The notes: generated by a model not told the origin, from the sequence alone. A stretch of DNA of 33,008 nucleotides from Bifidobacterium breve (GCA_945862505.1 CAMAYJ010000025.1:1-33008), one strand, 5' to 3'. Positions 7,570-15,536 are shown, counted from the first letter of the stretch. Made by a program: numbers and translations.

Positions 7570-7856
7570 TTGAGCGTTTCCGGTGGCAGTCCGTAGCCGG
7601 TGGCTCGCAGGATCTTCTCTAGTTGCTGTGTCGTGAGTTGATTGCCGTATCTGCCAGCGACAACGTCACGCACCGCCGCCGCCGCATCGACGACTGACTG
7701 CACCGCCGCATCATCTGACGATGCACTCAATGCTTCGAGTGATGCCATGCAGGCGAGATACTCGGCCGCAACGCTGAGCAGACGGTCGACGAGTTGCTGC
7801 GATAGTTGCGGCACCATCTGGTCGAACAGTTCTTCGGGATCTTCTGGAGTCGACAT
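7566..7856 (-). CDS. Small acidic helical protein of unknown function
   Basis: A 96-residue protein from ATG 7856 (MSTPEDPEELFDQMVPQLSQ), with GAGAGG upstream. A TTG two codons earlier is less likely. It is predicted to be mostly helical, rich in Ala/Asp/Glu, with no signal peptide or membrane helix, so it should be cytoplasmic. It ends LRATGYGLPPETLN. I recognise no family. The plus strand also carries a 77-aa frame here, but that one is Ser/Thr/Ala low-complexity and lacks domain character. Support for the minus frame comes from a decayed second copy of its 3' end downstream of lipoprotein B (8556-8600), where TGYGLPPETLN corresponds to TG-stop-GLPPKTLN. Confidence 0.6.
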   Translation of the reverse strand: MSTPEDPEELFDQMVPQLSQQLVDRLLSVAAEYLACMASLEALSASSDDAAVQSVVDAAAAVRDVVAGRYGNQLTTQQLEKILRATGYGLPPETLN

Positions 7857-8028
7857 TGCCAAGGCCTCTCATTAGGTGATACCCGAAAGGTACTCATCGA
7901 GCGGGCGCCGGGGAGTAGGGGATTCTCATTTGTGATCTGTCGAAGTGTGATTCTCCGGTGACATCAGCACCTCCGCAGCAGCAAGCGGTGCCTACGATCA
8001 CATGGCGAAAACTTTGGCCGGTGCTGAG

Positions 8029-8095
8029 ATTTAATTATCACACTTTCACCCATAATTATCGCACAGTTTCATATCAACTTTTTGAGCGATTTTGG
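8029..8095 (+). repeat. Leader repeat, copy 2
   Basis: Second copy of the 67-bp leader repeat, including AATTATCACAC (8033) and AATTATCGCAC (8054). Downstream homology with copy 1 fades and returns at CGCGGGTGG (8159 here, 7081 in copy 1), so about 120 bp present in copy 1 is missing here or was gained there. Confidence 0.85.
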
Positions 8096-8215
8096 GCAAA
8101 TATGTGTCTGGAAGTTGAGTCCTGGTCGGCTGAATCAGCAACGCAAGTTCTCCAACTTCGCGGGTGGGAAGTTGATTCACCTCATTCGTTTCAAATCTTC
8201 TTTAGGATTTCCAAT

Positions 8216-8539
8216 ATGAAGCGGAAATTGGTGGGAGTCATGGCGGTATCGATTGTGGCGTTGCTGTTCGCTGGTTGCGTGACTGTCGAGGCTCCGAAGG
8301 CGGAACCTGCGACCACGACCACGATGTCTAAGGATCAGATCTGTGCGGAGATCTATAAAAAGAATCAAGATGCAATCAAAAGAGGCATCGCCGCTGCAAC
8401 TGACAAGACTTATGCCTCGATCGAAGGAGAGTCAAGGTTGGAGATACTCAGACTTCAGAGCATTTACGACTCGGCCTTGATGGAGGCCAAGCAATTCGGC
8501 GATGAGTTCACAGCCAAGAGTTGCCCCCTTCCGAAGTAG
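8216..8539 (+). CDS. Lipoprotein B (paralogous signal, unrelated mature part)
   Basis: A 107-residue predicted lipoprotein from ATG 8216, with AGGA about 8 nt upstream. The signal peptide KRKLVGVMAVSIVALLFAGC (Cys21) is nearly the same as that of lipoprotein A, and the DNA around the start is also alike. After Cys21 the two proteins differ completely: this one has a short Thr-rich tether (PATTTTM) and then a helical domain with two cysteines (QICAEIYKKN, AKSCPLPK). A longer frame from 7958 reads through the leader repeat and is not the real start. It looks like a swap of cargo behind a shared export and control cassette. Confidence 0.72.
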   Translation: MKRKLVGVMAVSIVALLFAGCVTVEAPKAEPATTTTMSKDQICAEIYKKNQDAIKRGIAAATDKTYASIEGESRLEILRLQSIYDSALMEAKQFGDEFTAKSCPLPK

Positions 8540-8555
8540 TAGGTCAGCAGTAATC

Positions 8556-8600
8556 CGAGTTCAGCGTCTTCGGCGGTAATCCTTACCCGGTGCGTGAATC
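8556..8600 (-). pseudogene. Remnant of the small acidic helical gene
   Basis: Reverse translation gives TG-stop-GLPPKTLN, matching the end of the 7566-7856 product (TGYGLPPETLN). The Tyr codon TAC has become TAA. Homology is about 70 percent over roughly 42 nt and fades upstream. Its place, just after lipoprotein B, mirrors the intact gene just after lipoprotein A. Confidence 0.6.
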
Positions 8601-9144
8601 AGAATACGAAACACAATCCTAAATAGTTGTGTATCTCATGTCTACGTTTCATCGAAATTGAGAGAACGTGGGCTGCTTTCATGCGACGTGCGTTAAAGAT
8701 TTCCTCAATTTTGAGATTGGCGGGGAAGACATGAGAGGGATTCGTTCGACTGTGCTGATACCCCCATCGCTGAAATAATTCGAATGAGAGTCAACTCGTC
8801 AGAAACCGAGGGTTGAAGTCCTTGCGTCATGCGCGACTTAGCAACGAGTGACTGAATCACTTCATTGTTTCTCGCGGCACGAAGCTCGTGGACGGTCTCC
8901 ATGCATACGAGAGAACACCATGAGGTGCCTCACAACTACGGGAATCTCATAGTTCCGATTGATTTTTTTATAGCGACTAGCGCTGTCGGAAAGATTGAAC
9001 TCGAGATCTCATCGCCACTCAATTTTCGAATGAGTACATCGCGAATTCGGCAAGGAATCCTGTACAATTGTGTAGAGCCAATTTGCTCGTAGTGGCATCG
9101 ATCCTGTCTCGAGGTTGGCGGCACTCAAGGAACATCAGTGGACA
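8601..9144. other. Right end of element, mostly non-coding
   Basis: About 540 bp with no confident gene apart from the doubtful 65-aa frame. It is AT-richer than the flanks. The last 20 bp matter: GGAACAT at 9129-9135 mirrors ATGTTCC at 3092-3098, and TGGACA at 9139-9144 directly abuts the right core and becomes a -35 box when the ends are joined. Confidence 0.5.
8705..8902 (-). CDS. Possible 65-aa protein, unrecognised
   Basis: An open frame from ATG 8902, starting METVHELRAARNNEVIQSLV. The first 47 residues look helical and protein-like (LTLIRIISAMG), the last 18 do not. There is no family match and no clear ribosome binding site. Position near the right end would fit an excision or regulatory factor, but nothing in the sequence shows that. 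Confidence 0.25.
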   Translation of the reverse strand: METVHELRAARNNEVIQSLVAKSRMTQGLQPSVSDELTLIRIISAMGVSAQSNESLSCLPRQSQN

Positions 9145-9152
9145 ATGGCGCA
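9145..9152 (+). repeat. attR core (ATGGCGCA)
   Basis: Right copy of the 8-bp core. Bases to its right (TGGCGGTGTC) continue comM in frame as His-Gly-Gly-Val; bases to its left belong to the element. Confidence 0.88.
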
Positions 9153-9789
9153 TGGCGGTGTCTTGTTTCTTGACGAAATGGGGGAGTTCAGTGCCGTTGT
9201 TCTCGACTCCCTGAGGCAGCCTCTTGAAGAAGGTGTTATTCGTTTGGCGCGAGCCGAGACGCGCGTGGAATTGCCAGCACGCTTTTTGCTCATCGGGGCG
9301 ATGAATCCCTGCCCATGCGGTGAGGGTGTGGTTCCGGCGGCGTGTCGTTGTTCCGATCGAGCACTTGAGCGGTACCGCAGGCGTCTCTCAGGCCCGCTGC
9401 TTGATCGATTCGACCTTCGTATCGACGTGCATCGCCCCGATCCGAGGCAATTGCTAGGTGGAGGCCCGGCGGAATCAAGCGCTGTCGTTGCCGACCGTGT
9501 TCGCAACGCTCGATGTCGTGCTGTCGAGCGTGGCGTTCGATGCAATGCCGAGCTTTCATCTTCGGCTCTTGAGCACAGCTCTCCACTCGAAACCAATGCG
9601 TCTGCGCTAATCGAACGGTCACTTGAATCTGGCCGTCTTTCGGCACGGGGAATGCGGCGAGTGTGGCGGGTGGCGCGCACCATCGCCGATCTCGAAGGCT
9701 ACGAAGGCGCTCTCACCGCAGAACATGTGGCCAGCGCACTGCATTTGCGAACTGATCCTGCCTTTCTTGTCCGTTCGTTGGTGAAGTAA
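9145..9789 (+). pseudogene. comM: comM (yifB) 3' fragment
   Basis: Carries codons 293-504 of comM. It begins with Walker B (GGVLFLDEMGEF) and continues with LRQPLEEGVIRLARAE, the AAA+ sensor region LIGAMNPCPCGE, the CRCSDRALERYRRRLSGPLL segment, DRFDLRIDVHRP, and the C-terminal SARGMRRVWRVARTIADLEG helix. All conserved parts are intact, so the split is recent or reversible. On its own the fragment lacks the nucleotide-binding P-loop and should be inactive. The stop codon directly abuts the dprA GTG. Confidence 0.92.
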
Positions 9790-10938
9790 GTGGTCAAGTC
9801 GCGAATTCCCGACGAAGCGTGGGTTACTGCACTCTCACGCGTGCCCGGAATAGGGCCGGCTCGGCTGCGAGCACTTCTTGCGAGTGACGAACCTGCATCG
9901 CTGTGGCGTTCTGTGTGTAACGGCTCACTTCCAAAGGAACTTCCCCCTGATGCGAGTTCCGGCGGTGCCGGGCTTCGACTTCCTCAAGCGCTTCGTGATC
10001 AATGGCGTTTCGCGGCAAGAACGATCGATCCCGAGGCGTATTGGAACGCACACGTCGAAGCCGGTATCGGCGTGATGCTCCGATGGTCTCCCTCATTTCC
10101 AGAAGAACTCGCCAACGACGATGACGCGCCAGCCATCTTGTTTTGGCTCGGCGATATCGATCGGTTAGCCGGCACACGTGTCGCGATCGTCGGCACACGG
10201 CGGGCCAGTCGCTATGGCATCGATGTTGCCAACGAGTTTGCTCGAGAACTTTCTCTTGCCGGCGTCTCTGTCGTCTCGGGACTGGCTCTAGGAATTGATG
10301 GAGCCGCGCATGCTGGTGCACTTGCAGTCGAGGGAGCCCCGCCAATTGCTGTGGTCGGGAGCGGGCTTGATCGTGTCTATCCCCGTGCGCATCGCTCCTT
10401 ATGGAGAGCAGTGGCCGAACGCGGCGTTGTGTTGAGTGAATACCCGTTGGGCTCGTCGGCAGTCGCTTGGCAGTTCCCGGCTCGCAATCGAATCATCGCC
10501 GCGCTTTCTGATGTGGTTGTAGTGGTCGAATCGCAATCAACTGGGGGAGCGTTGGGTACTGCAGTTGAAGCAGCCCGGCGGGGCCGAACAGTTCTTGCTG
10601 TTCCCGGGCCAATCACGGCACCCAGTTCAGCGGGAACGAATCAACTGTTGTTCGATGGCTGTGGACCTGTTCGTGATGTTGGCGATGTGCTGCTTGCGCT
10701 GGGTCGTGAACCAGAACGTCGACGAGTCGCAGCCGAGCAGCGTCCGACTCCCATTGGAACCGCCAAGGATGTGCTGGACGCCTTGCCTTGGCAGGCGATT
10801 CCCGTGGAACAGGTCCTCTCCACGACAGGTCTCGAATTGGGTTTGGTCATGCTCGTGCTCGAGCAACTCGAGAACGATGGTTGGGTCTCACAACGCTCCG
10901 GATGGATCGAACGGATTGGCCGCGGGGGAGCGAGATGA
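9790..10938 (+). CDS. dprA: DNA-processing protein DprA (Smf)
   Basis: A 382-residue DprA, which in naturally transformable bacteria protects incoming single-stranded DNA and loads RecA. The GTG at 9790 follows the comM stop with no gap, so the two were translationally coupled. An N-terminal helix-hairpin-helix region (SRVPGIGPARLRALLA) is followed by the Rossmann-like DprA core with IVGTRRASRYG, VVSGLALGIDGAAHAGAL, VVGSGLDRVYP and SEYPLG. The C-terminal winged-helix domain (TGLELGLVMLVLEQLENDGW) is present. The comM-dprA pairing is common in actinobacteria. With comM interrupted, dprA now depends on element-internal or local promoters. Confidence 0.93.
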   Translation: MVKSRIPDEAWVTALSRVPGIGPARLRALLASDEPASLWRSVCNGSLPKELPPDASSGGAGLRLPQALRDQWRFAARTIDPEAYWNAHVEAGIGVMLRWSPSFPEELANDDDAPAILFWLGDIDRLAGTRVAIVGTRRASRYGIDVANEFARELSLAGVSVVSGLALGIDGAAHAGALAVEGAPPIAVVGSGLDRVYPRAHRSLWRAVAERGVVLSEYPLGSSAVAWQFPARNRIIAALSDVVVVVESQSTGGALGTAVEAARRGRTVLAVPGPITAPSSAGTNQLLFDGCGPVRDVGDVLLALGREPERRRVAAEQRPTPIGTAKDVLDALPWQAIPVEQVLSTTGLELGLVMLVLEQLENDGWVSQRSGWIERIGRGGAR

Positions 10939-11900
10939 CGGCGTGCGCAGACATCGCCAAGTATCCGAGGGAACGTTCAACTCTCGCCGTTACAGTTTTG
11001 TTTGTGGCTCGCGACGCAGACCCGTGGTTTCTTGATGAGTTCCAAGCGTCGCTGACGTCGGTCTCTGCCGCCACCCTGCGCGCGTATCGCAGCGACATCA
11101 GTCAGTTTGTTGAATGGGTTGCGCGCCAAGACATCGAAACGCCAGCCGACGTGAGCCGCACGATTTTGCGGCGCTATATCGGCGCCATGACAACGAGAAA
11201 ACTTGCGCGGCGTTCGATTGCCCGAAAAGCCTCTGCGTTGCGTCGTTACTTCTCATGGCTTGTTCGTAGCGGCCATCTCAATGCCGACCCCTCGGCTGGT
11301 CTCAGTGCTCCCGGTTCAACTGGTCGACTCCCACGAGTTCTTCGTGACGATGAACTCACGCAGGTTCTCGACAATCCGCCGGGGACAACTGCGAATGATC
11401 CTCCGGCGATTCGCTCTCGAGACGACGCGGTGCTTGAACTTCTTTACGGAAGTGGTTTGCGCGTATCGGAAGTGTGCAGTCTTCGCCCCGAGGACCTCGA
11501 CCTTGCTCGTCGACGTGTTGTGGTGTGGGGTAAAGGTTCCAAACAGCGCGTCGTGCCGCTGAGTGCTCCCGCAGTCGAAGCGCTTGAACAATGGCTTGGC
11601 CATGGTCGGCGCGTGCTGGCCACGGCATCGTCACCATCCGATGCGGTGTTTCTCAATCGCAAGGGAACGCGACTCGGCACTCGGGATGTTCGTCGTCTGC
11701 TCGACCGTCGCGCACCTTCCCCGACACATCCGCACGCGTTGCGCCACACCTTCGCTACGCATTTGCTCGACGGCGGAGCCGATCTTCGCGCCGTGCAGGA
11801 ACTGCTCGGACACTCCGATCTCGCCACAACGCAGCACTACACGCACGTGAGCAAAGAACGCTTGCGCTCAGTGGTCGACTCAACTCACCCACGCGCTTGA
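10935..11900 (+). CDS. xerC: Tyrosine recombinase XerC/XerD
   Basis: A 321-residue tyrosine recombinase, the type that resolves chromosome dimers at dif. The ATG at 10935 overlaps the dprA stop (ATGA). A GTG at 11003 would give a protein starting just before the SAM-like DNA-binding domain and is a fair alternative. The catalytic set is complete: Arg176 (GSGLRVSEV), Lys200 (WGKGSKQR), His267 and Arg270 (HALRHTFATHLL), His293 (LLGHSDL) and Tyr302 (THYTHV-type motif, QHYTHV). Because it lies outside the att sites and in a conserved chromosomal order (dprA-xerC), it is a host enzyme and not the integrase of the element. Confidence 0.9.
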   Translation: MTACADIAKYPRERSTLAVTVLFVARDADPWFLDEFQASLTSVSAATLRAYRSDISQFVEWVARQDIETPADVSRTILRRYIGAMTTRKLARRSIARKASALRRYFSWLVRSGHLNADPSAGLSAPGSTGRLPRVLRDDELTQVLDNPPGTTANDPPAIRSRDDAVLELLYGSGLRVSEVCSLRPEDLDLARRRVVVWGKGSKQRVVPLSAPAVEALEQWLGHGRRVLATASSPSDAVFLNRKGTRLGTRDVRRLLDRRAPSPTHPHALRHTFATHLLDGGADLRAVQELLGHSDLATTQHYTHVSKERLRSVVDSTHPRA

Positions 11901-11919
11901 CCTAGCGATACCGCATCCT

Positions 11920-11950
11920 CCTTCCCCGGTGAGAACTCATAACCGGAAGG
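11920..11950 (+). promoter_or_regulatory. Hairpin covering the ribosome binding site of the next gene
   Basis: CCTTCCCCGGT (11920-11930) can pair with ACCGGAAGG (11942-11950), leaving two bulged C. The right arm holds GGAAGG, the ribosome binding site 6 nt before GTG 11957. A folded leader would hide it. Confidence 0.35.
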
Positions 11951-11956
11951 ATCAGT

Positions 11957-13639
11957 GTGCGGTCAACGGTGTTCAGTTTTCGGGCGCGTCTCTTCACGCT
12001 CGCTCTTGTTTCTGCAGTCGTGTGTTCGGTCCTCGTGGGCCTGACACCGGTCGCCGCTGCTGCGTCTTCGCCACTGGGGGATTACCGCCCACCGAGCGAT
12101 GCTCCGATTGTCGACCACTTCCGGCCACCGCCGAAGCCGTGGATGGCCGGCAATCGTGGAGTCGATTACGGCACCGAACCTGGCGCTGAAGTCTGGGCTG
12201 CTGGCGATGGCCGGGTGATTTTTGCAGGGCAGGTCGGTGGTCAGTTGCATGTCACCATCGAGCATCCCGACGGATTGCGCACGAGTTATTCATTCTTGGA
12301 ATCGATTTCTGTTCCCCTCGGCGATCAGATTGATGCCGGTGATGCGCTTGGAATTGCAGGAGGGCCGTTTCATTTCGGTGTTCGTGCGCCCGACAACTCG
12401 TACCTCGATCCTGAAGCGCTTCTTGCAGGTTCTCTTCGACCATCAGTGCGACTCGTACCGGGTACCGATCAAGGCCTCGAGCGCCTCGGCGCACAAGAGC
12501 GTCGTTCGTTACTCGAGACACTTCTTGACGACGGTGTTGCCGCGCTCTCAGCAGCGGCAAGTTTTTCTTCACGAACATCTACGTTGCTTGCTCACTACGT
12601 CGTTGAATTGAATCCAGAAACACACGCGGCGCGTCTCGCCTATGCGGTTGGAAAATGGTTCAAGGACCGTAGGGCCTGCACGGAGTCTTCAACTCCAGTT
12701 CCTTCTCACACGTCACGACGAATCGTTGTCTTGGTGAGCGGACTAGGTACTGCGAGCGACTCGAATACGGCGTGGGAGATCGACACCAAATCACTCGGCT
12801 ATGCCGATACCGATGTCGTTCGTTACTCCTATAAAGGTGGTCAAGCGCCACGAGTTGGTAGTGATCAGGGATCACCAGTGCGTTCGGTTGCGTCGCACCC
12901 ACTCGACGCGATCAAAACTCGTCCGTTCGATGCCGCCGACAGCCAACAGTCGATTGGAACCTCCGCAGATCATTTGGGTGCTCTCTTGCAGTCGGTTGCG
13001 ATTGCGCAGCCGGGCGTTCCGATTGATGTTGTTGGTCATTCCCAAGGTGGAGTTGTGGCGCGTCTCGCGGTGGAGCGTTCTGGTGCCGAGAATCGACTTC
13101 CATCAGAGGTCGAGACATTGGTGACGGTGTCCTCTCCACAACAAGGGGCGCCGTTGGCCACCGGCGTGGTCGCTCTTGGTGACACCCCCGGAGGCGCCGC
13201 GGCGTTGTCGCAGTTGCGCGCCGCGGGCGTGGCCGAGAATCTGGACAATCGGCTGCCCGCACTGGCGGATTTGGCCGAAACTTCAGCGACCATGGACGAA
13301 CTGCACACCCGACAGGTCCCGCGCGGGGTCCGGTTCGTCACGATCGGCGGCTCGGGCGATCTGGTGGTTCCGGGGTCTACGGCAGGAGATTCAGCCGCCG
13401 ATGCCTCGATCATTTTGCCTACGTCCATGGGGAAAGAGGTCCATGGTTCGCTTCCATCGACTCCAGCGGCCACAAGAGAAATCGGCCTTGCCGTGGCAAG
13501 AATGGATCCCACGTGTCAAAGCTTCGGTGTGGCCGTCTCAGGCTTTCTGACGGCCGAAACTGTCCGATACGGGGAGACCGTTGCGAGCGCCACTGCCGCT
13601 ATCGGGGCAGGCGTACTGCCCATCCCGCCCGCCGGCTAA
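11957..13639 (+). CDS. Secreted fusion: degenerate M23 (LytM-like) domain plus alpha/beta hydrolase
   Basis: A 560-residue exported protein from GTG 11957 with GGAAGG upstream. A signal peptide (LFTLALVSAVVCSVLVGLTP, cut near AAAAS) is followed by an M23-like fold at about residues 45-160: NRGVDYG, VWAAGDGRVIFAGQVGG, LRTSYSFL, VPLGDQIDAGDALG, FHFGVR and YLDPEALL. The usual zinc ligand His of HxxxD is Asn66, and the HxH motif reads PFH, so peptidase activity is doubtful. From about residue 240 a lipase-like alpha/beta hydrolase begins (RIVVLVSGLGT), with nucleophile elbow GHSQGG (Ser362). The M23 part may serve as a peptidoglycan-binding anchor for an extracellular esterase or lipase. The substrate is unknown. 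Confidence 0.75.
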   Translation: MRSTVFSFRARLFTLALVSAVVCSVLVGLTPVAAAASSPLGDYRPPSDAPIVDHFRPPPKPWMAGNRGVDYGTEPGAEVWAAGDGRVIFAGQVGGQLHVTIEHPDGLRTSYSFLESISVPLGDQIDAGDALGIAGGPFHFGVRAPDNSYLDPEALLAGSLRPSVRLVPGTDQGLERLGAQERRSLLETLLDDGVAALSAAASFSSRTSTLLAHYVVELNPETHAARLAYAVGKWFKDRRACTESSTPVPSHTSRRIVVLVSGLGTASDSNTAWEIDTKSLGYADTDVVRYSYKGGQAPRVGSDQGSPVRSVASHPLDAIKTRPFDAADSQQSIGTSADHLGALLQSVAIAQPGVPIDVVGHSQGGVVARLAVERSGAENRLPSEVETLVTVSSPQQGAPLATGVVALGDTPGGAAALSQLRAAGVAENLDNRLPALADLAETSATMDELHTRQVPRGVRFVTIGGSGDLVVPGSTAGDSAADASIILPTSMGKEVHGSLPSTPAATREIGLAVARMDPTCQSFGVAVSGFLTAETVRYGETVASATAAIGAGVLPIPPAG

Positions 13640-13829
13640 TCGGTGGGCTGGCCCCGTTCCCTAGTGCTCCCATACACTCGTAACCCGGCCCAACGACCGT
13701 TGGGCATGTTGATCACCCGATCGGCATTCCTCCACACACCCCGCAGCCGTGCACCCCACGGTCGTCTCCATCCTGGAAGACGCCAGCACGGGCCTGCGAT
13801 CCTCCGAACCGATGGGAAGGAACACCCTC
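13640..13829 (+). promoter_or_regulatory. rpsB promoter and structured leader
   Basis: TACACT at 13673-13678 is a likely -10 box. Two hairpins follow: a perfect 8-bp stem GCCCAACG/CGTTGGGC (13688-13705, 2-nt loop) and CGTCTCCA/TGG-A-AGACG (13763-13782, one bulged A). GGGAAGG at 13814-13820 is the ribosome binding site. rpsB leaders are known sites of S2 feedback in other bacteria; a role here is inference. Confidence 0.45.
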
Positions 13830-14735
13830 ATGGCACCAGTTGTCACTATGCGCCAACTGCTCGATTCCGGCGTGCATTTCGGTCATCAGACCCGCCGTTG
13901 GAACCCGAAGATGAAGCGATTCATTCACGGCGAGCGCAATGGCATTTACATCATCGATCTTGAGCAGACGCTCGGCCGTATCGAAACCGCGTACAACTTC
14001 GTACGCGATCTCGTTGCCGACGGTGGCTCGATCTTGTTCGTGGGCACCAAGAAGCAAGCCCAGGATCCGGTTCGTAGCTATGCCGAACGCTGCGGCATGC
14101 CCTATGTCAATGAGCGTTGGCTCGGCGGCATGCTCACCAACTTCCAAACCATGTCTAAGCGCGTCGCGAAGATGAAGGACTACCAGCGCATGCGCGATTC
14201 TGGTGACTTCGAAGCGATGCCCAAGAAGGAAGCCCTTCTCATTAGCCGTGAACTCGAGAAACTCGAGCGCAACCTTGGTGGTATCCGCAACATGGAACGC
14301 CTCCCAAGTGCGATCTTCGTTCTCGACACCAACAAGGAAGACATCGCCGTAACCGAGGCCAACAAACTCGGTCTTCCGATTGTTGCTGTCGTCGACACCA
14401 ACTGCGATCCCGACATCGTCACGTTTGTGATCCCAGGCAACGACGACGCCATTCGTTCAGCGAACCTCATGGCTCGCGTCATCTGCGATGCCGTTGAAGA
14501 AGGACGCTTTATTGCATCGCGCAAGCGTGGCGCCGTTTCTCCTGAAGGCCCGGCCATCGTTGCCGAGCGCACTGCTGAAGAAGAAGAAGCGCACGAGGCT
14601 GCTCAGGCCGACGCTCGTCGTCAGGCTGCAGAAGCGGCTGCTGCTCGCGAAGCACGCATCGCTTCAGAACGCGCAACTGCCGAAGAAGCAATCACGCAGA
14701 CCGATCCCGCAAACGAAACGACCCAGGAGTCCTAA
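13830..14735 (+). CDS. rpsB: 30S ribosomal protein S2
   Basis: A 301-residue S2. Typical blocks are [88 protein letters not shown] and [13 protein letters not shown] 13830 is chosen because it follows a GGGAAGG site and gives the family N-terminus ([11 protein letters not shown]); the longer frame from 13749 is not supported. The C-terminus beyond residue 250 is a charged Ala/Glu/Arg-rich helix ([20 protein letters not shown]) common in actinobacterial S2. First gene of a tight rpsB-tsf-pyrH-frr-cdsA run. Confidence 0.97.
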   Translation: MAPVVTMRQLLDSGVHFGHQTRRWNPKMKRFIHGERNGIYIIDLEQTLGRIETAYNFVRDLVADGGSILFVGTKKQAQDPVRSYAERCGMPYVNERWLGGMLTNFQTMSKRVAKMKDYQRMRDSGDFEAMPKKEALLISRELEKLERNLGGIRNMERLPSAIFVLDTNKEDIAVTEANKLGLPIVAVVDTNCDPDIVTFVIPGNDDAIRSANLMARVICDAVEEGRFIASRKRGAVSPEGPAIVAERTAEEEEAHEAAQADARRQAAEAAAAREARIASERATAEEAITQTDPANETTQES

Positions 14736-14741
14736 ACCCCC

Positions 14742-15536
14742 ATGGCTGAATTCACCGCCAAGGACGTCCAGAACCTTCGCCAGATCACTGGCGCCGGAAT
14801 GATGGACGCCAAGAAGGCGCTCACCGAAAACGATGGCGACTTCGAAGCCGCCAAGCAGTGGTTGCGCGAGAAGGGTCTGGCCAAAGTCGCCAAGCTCGGC
14901 GACCGCGAAAACTCGCAGGGTTCAGTGTGTGTGGTTGTCGACGGTTCCGTTGGCGTCATCGTGCAACTTAAGAGCGAAACCGATTTCTCGGCCAAAGCTG
15001 CTGACTTCATTTCAGTGGTGCAAGACCTCACTGAAATCGTTGTTGAAAAGGGCGCCGACGCGGTGTCCGAACTCAGCGATGAACTCGACGCACTGAAGAT
15101 CGCCAAGAAGGAAAACATCGAACTCGGCACCGTCGTTCGTTTCGATGCCGCTGGCGACAACATCCTCGATTCCTATCTGCATCTTCAAGATGGTCGTGGT
15201 GTCAATGCCGTTCTTGTGGAACTCCAAGGTGGAACCAAAGAGATCGCTCACGATCTTGCGGTGCATATCGCGTTCTCAAAGCCGGCATACCTCAACCGCG
15301 ACGAAGTTCCGGCCGAAGATGTCGAGCGTGAGCGTCAAGCGCTTCTCGACATCACCAAGGCTGAAGGAAAGCCTGAAGCCGCCTGGCCGAAGATCGTCGA
15401 AGGACGAATCAATGGCTGGTACAAGGAACAGGTTCTCCTTGAACAGCAGTTCGTGCGAGACGACAAGAAATCGATCACCGATCTACTTGCCGGCGCAACG
15501 CTCGTTCGTTTCGCTCAGGTGTTCATCGGGGTCTGA
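14742..15536 (+). CDS. tsf: Elongation factor Ts
   Basis: A 264-residue EF-Ts, the nucleotide exchange factor for EF-Tu. The N-terminal UBA-like domain ([16 protein letters not shown]) is followed by the core with RENSQGSV, the EF-Tu contact motif [31 protein letters not shown] and a C-terminal part with [20 protein letters not shown]. It starts 6 bp after the rpsB stop; GGAGTCC at the end of rpsB serves as ribosome binding site. The stop overlaps the pyrH start (TGATG). Confidence 0.97.
   Translation: MAEFTAKDVQNLRQITGAGMMDAKKALTENDGDFEAAKQWLREKGLAKVAKLGDRENSQGSVCVVVDGSVGVIVQLKSETDFSAKAADFISVVQDLTEIVVEKGADAVSELSDELDALKIAKKENIELGTVVRFDAAGDNILDSYLHLQDGRGVNAVLVELQGGTKEIAHDLAVHIAFSKPAYLNRDEVPAEDVERERQALLDITKAEGKPEAAWPKIVEGRINGWYKEQVLLEQQFVRDDKKSITDLLAGATLVRFAQVFIGV

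Larger units (their letters stand above)
3069..9152 (+). mobile_element. 6,076-bp serine-integrase element inserted in comM
   Basis: Boundaries are set by an 8-bp direct repeat ATGGCGCA at 3069-3076 and 9145-9152. Removing one repeat plus the DNA between joins GEISMA to HGGVLFLDE and restores comM in frame. The insert is visibly less GC-rich than its flanks and has lower coding density. Cargo in order: large serine recombinase, Excalibur lipoprotein, SHOCT membrane protein, lipoprotein A, a minus-strand small gene, lipoprotein B, and about 0.6 kb with no confident gene. I see no replication, conjugation, capsid, terminase or excision-factor gene, so it is either a minimal integrative element or a decayed one. 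A recombination directionality factor could be among the unnamed small genes. Confidence 0.9.

Noticed and set aside
7642-7875. 77-aa plus-strand frame opposite the small helical gene
   Set aside because: Ser/Thr/Ala low complexity; the decayed copy downstream supports the minus strand instead.
4604-8841. 11-bp repeat GCGCGACTTAG at 4604-4614 and 8831-8841
   Set aside because: Short, internal to the element, no matching flanks; may be chance.
10935-11900. XerC as integrase of the comM element
   Set aside because: It lies outside the att sites in the usual host order next to dprA, and the element has its own serine recombinase.
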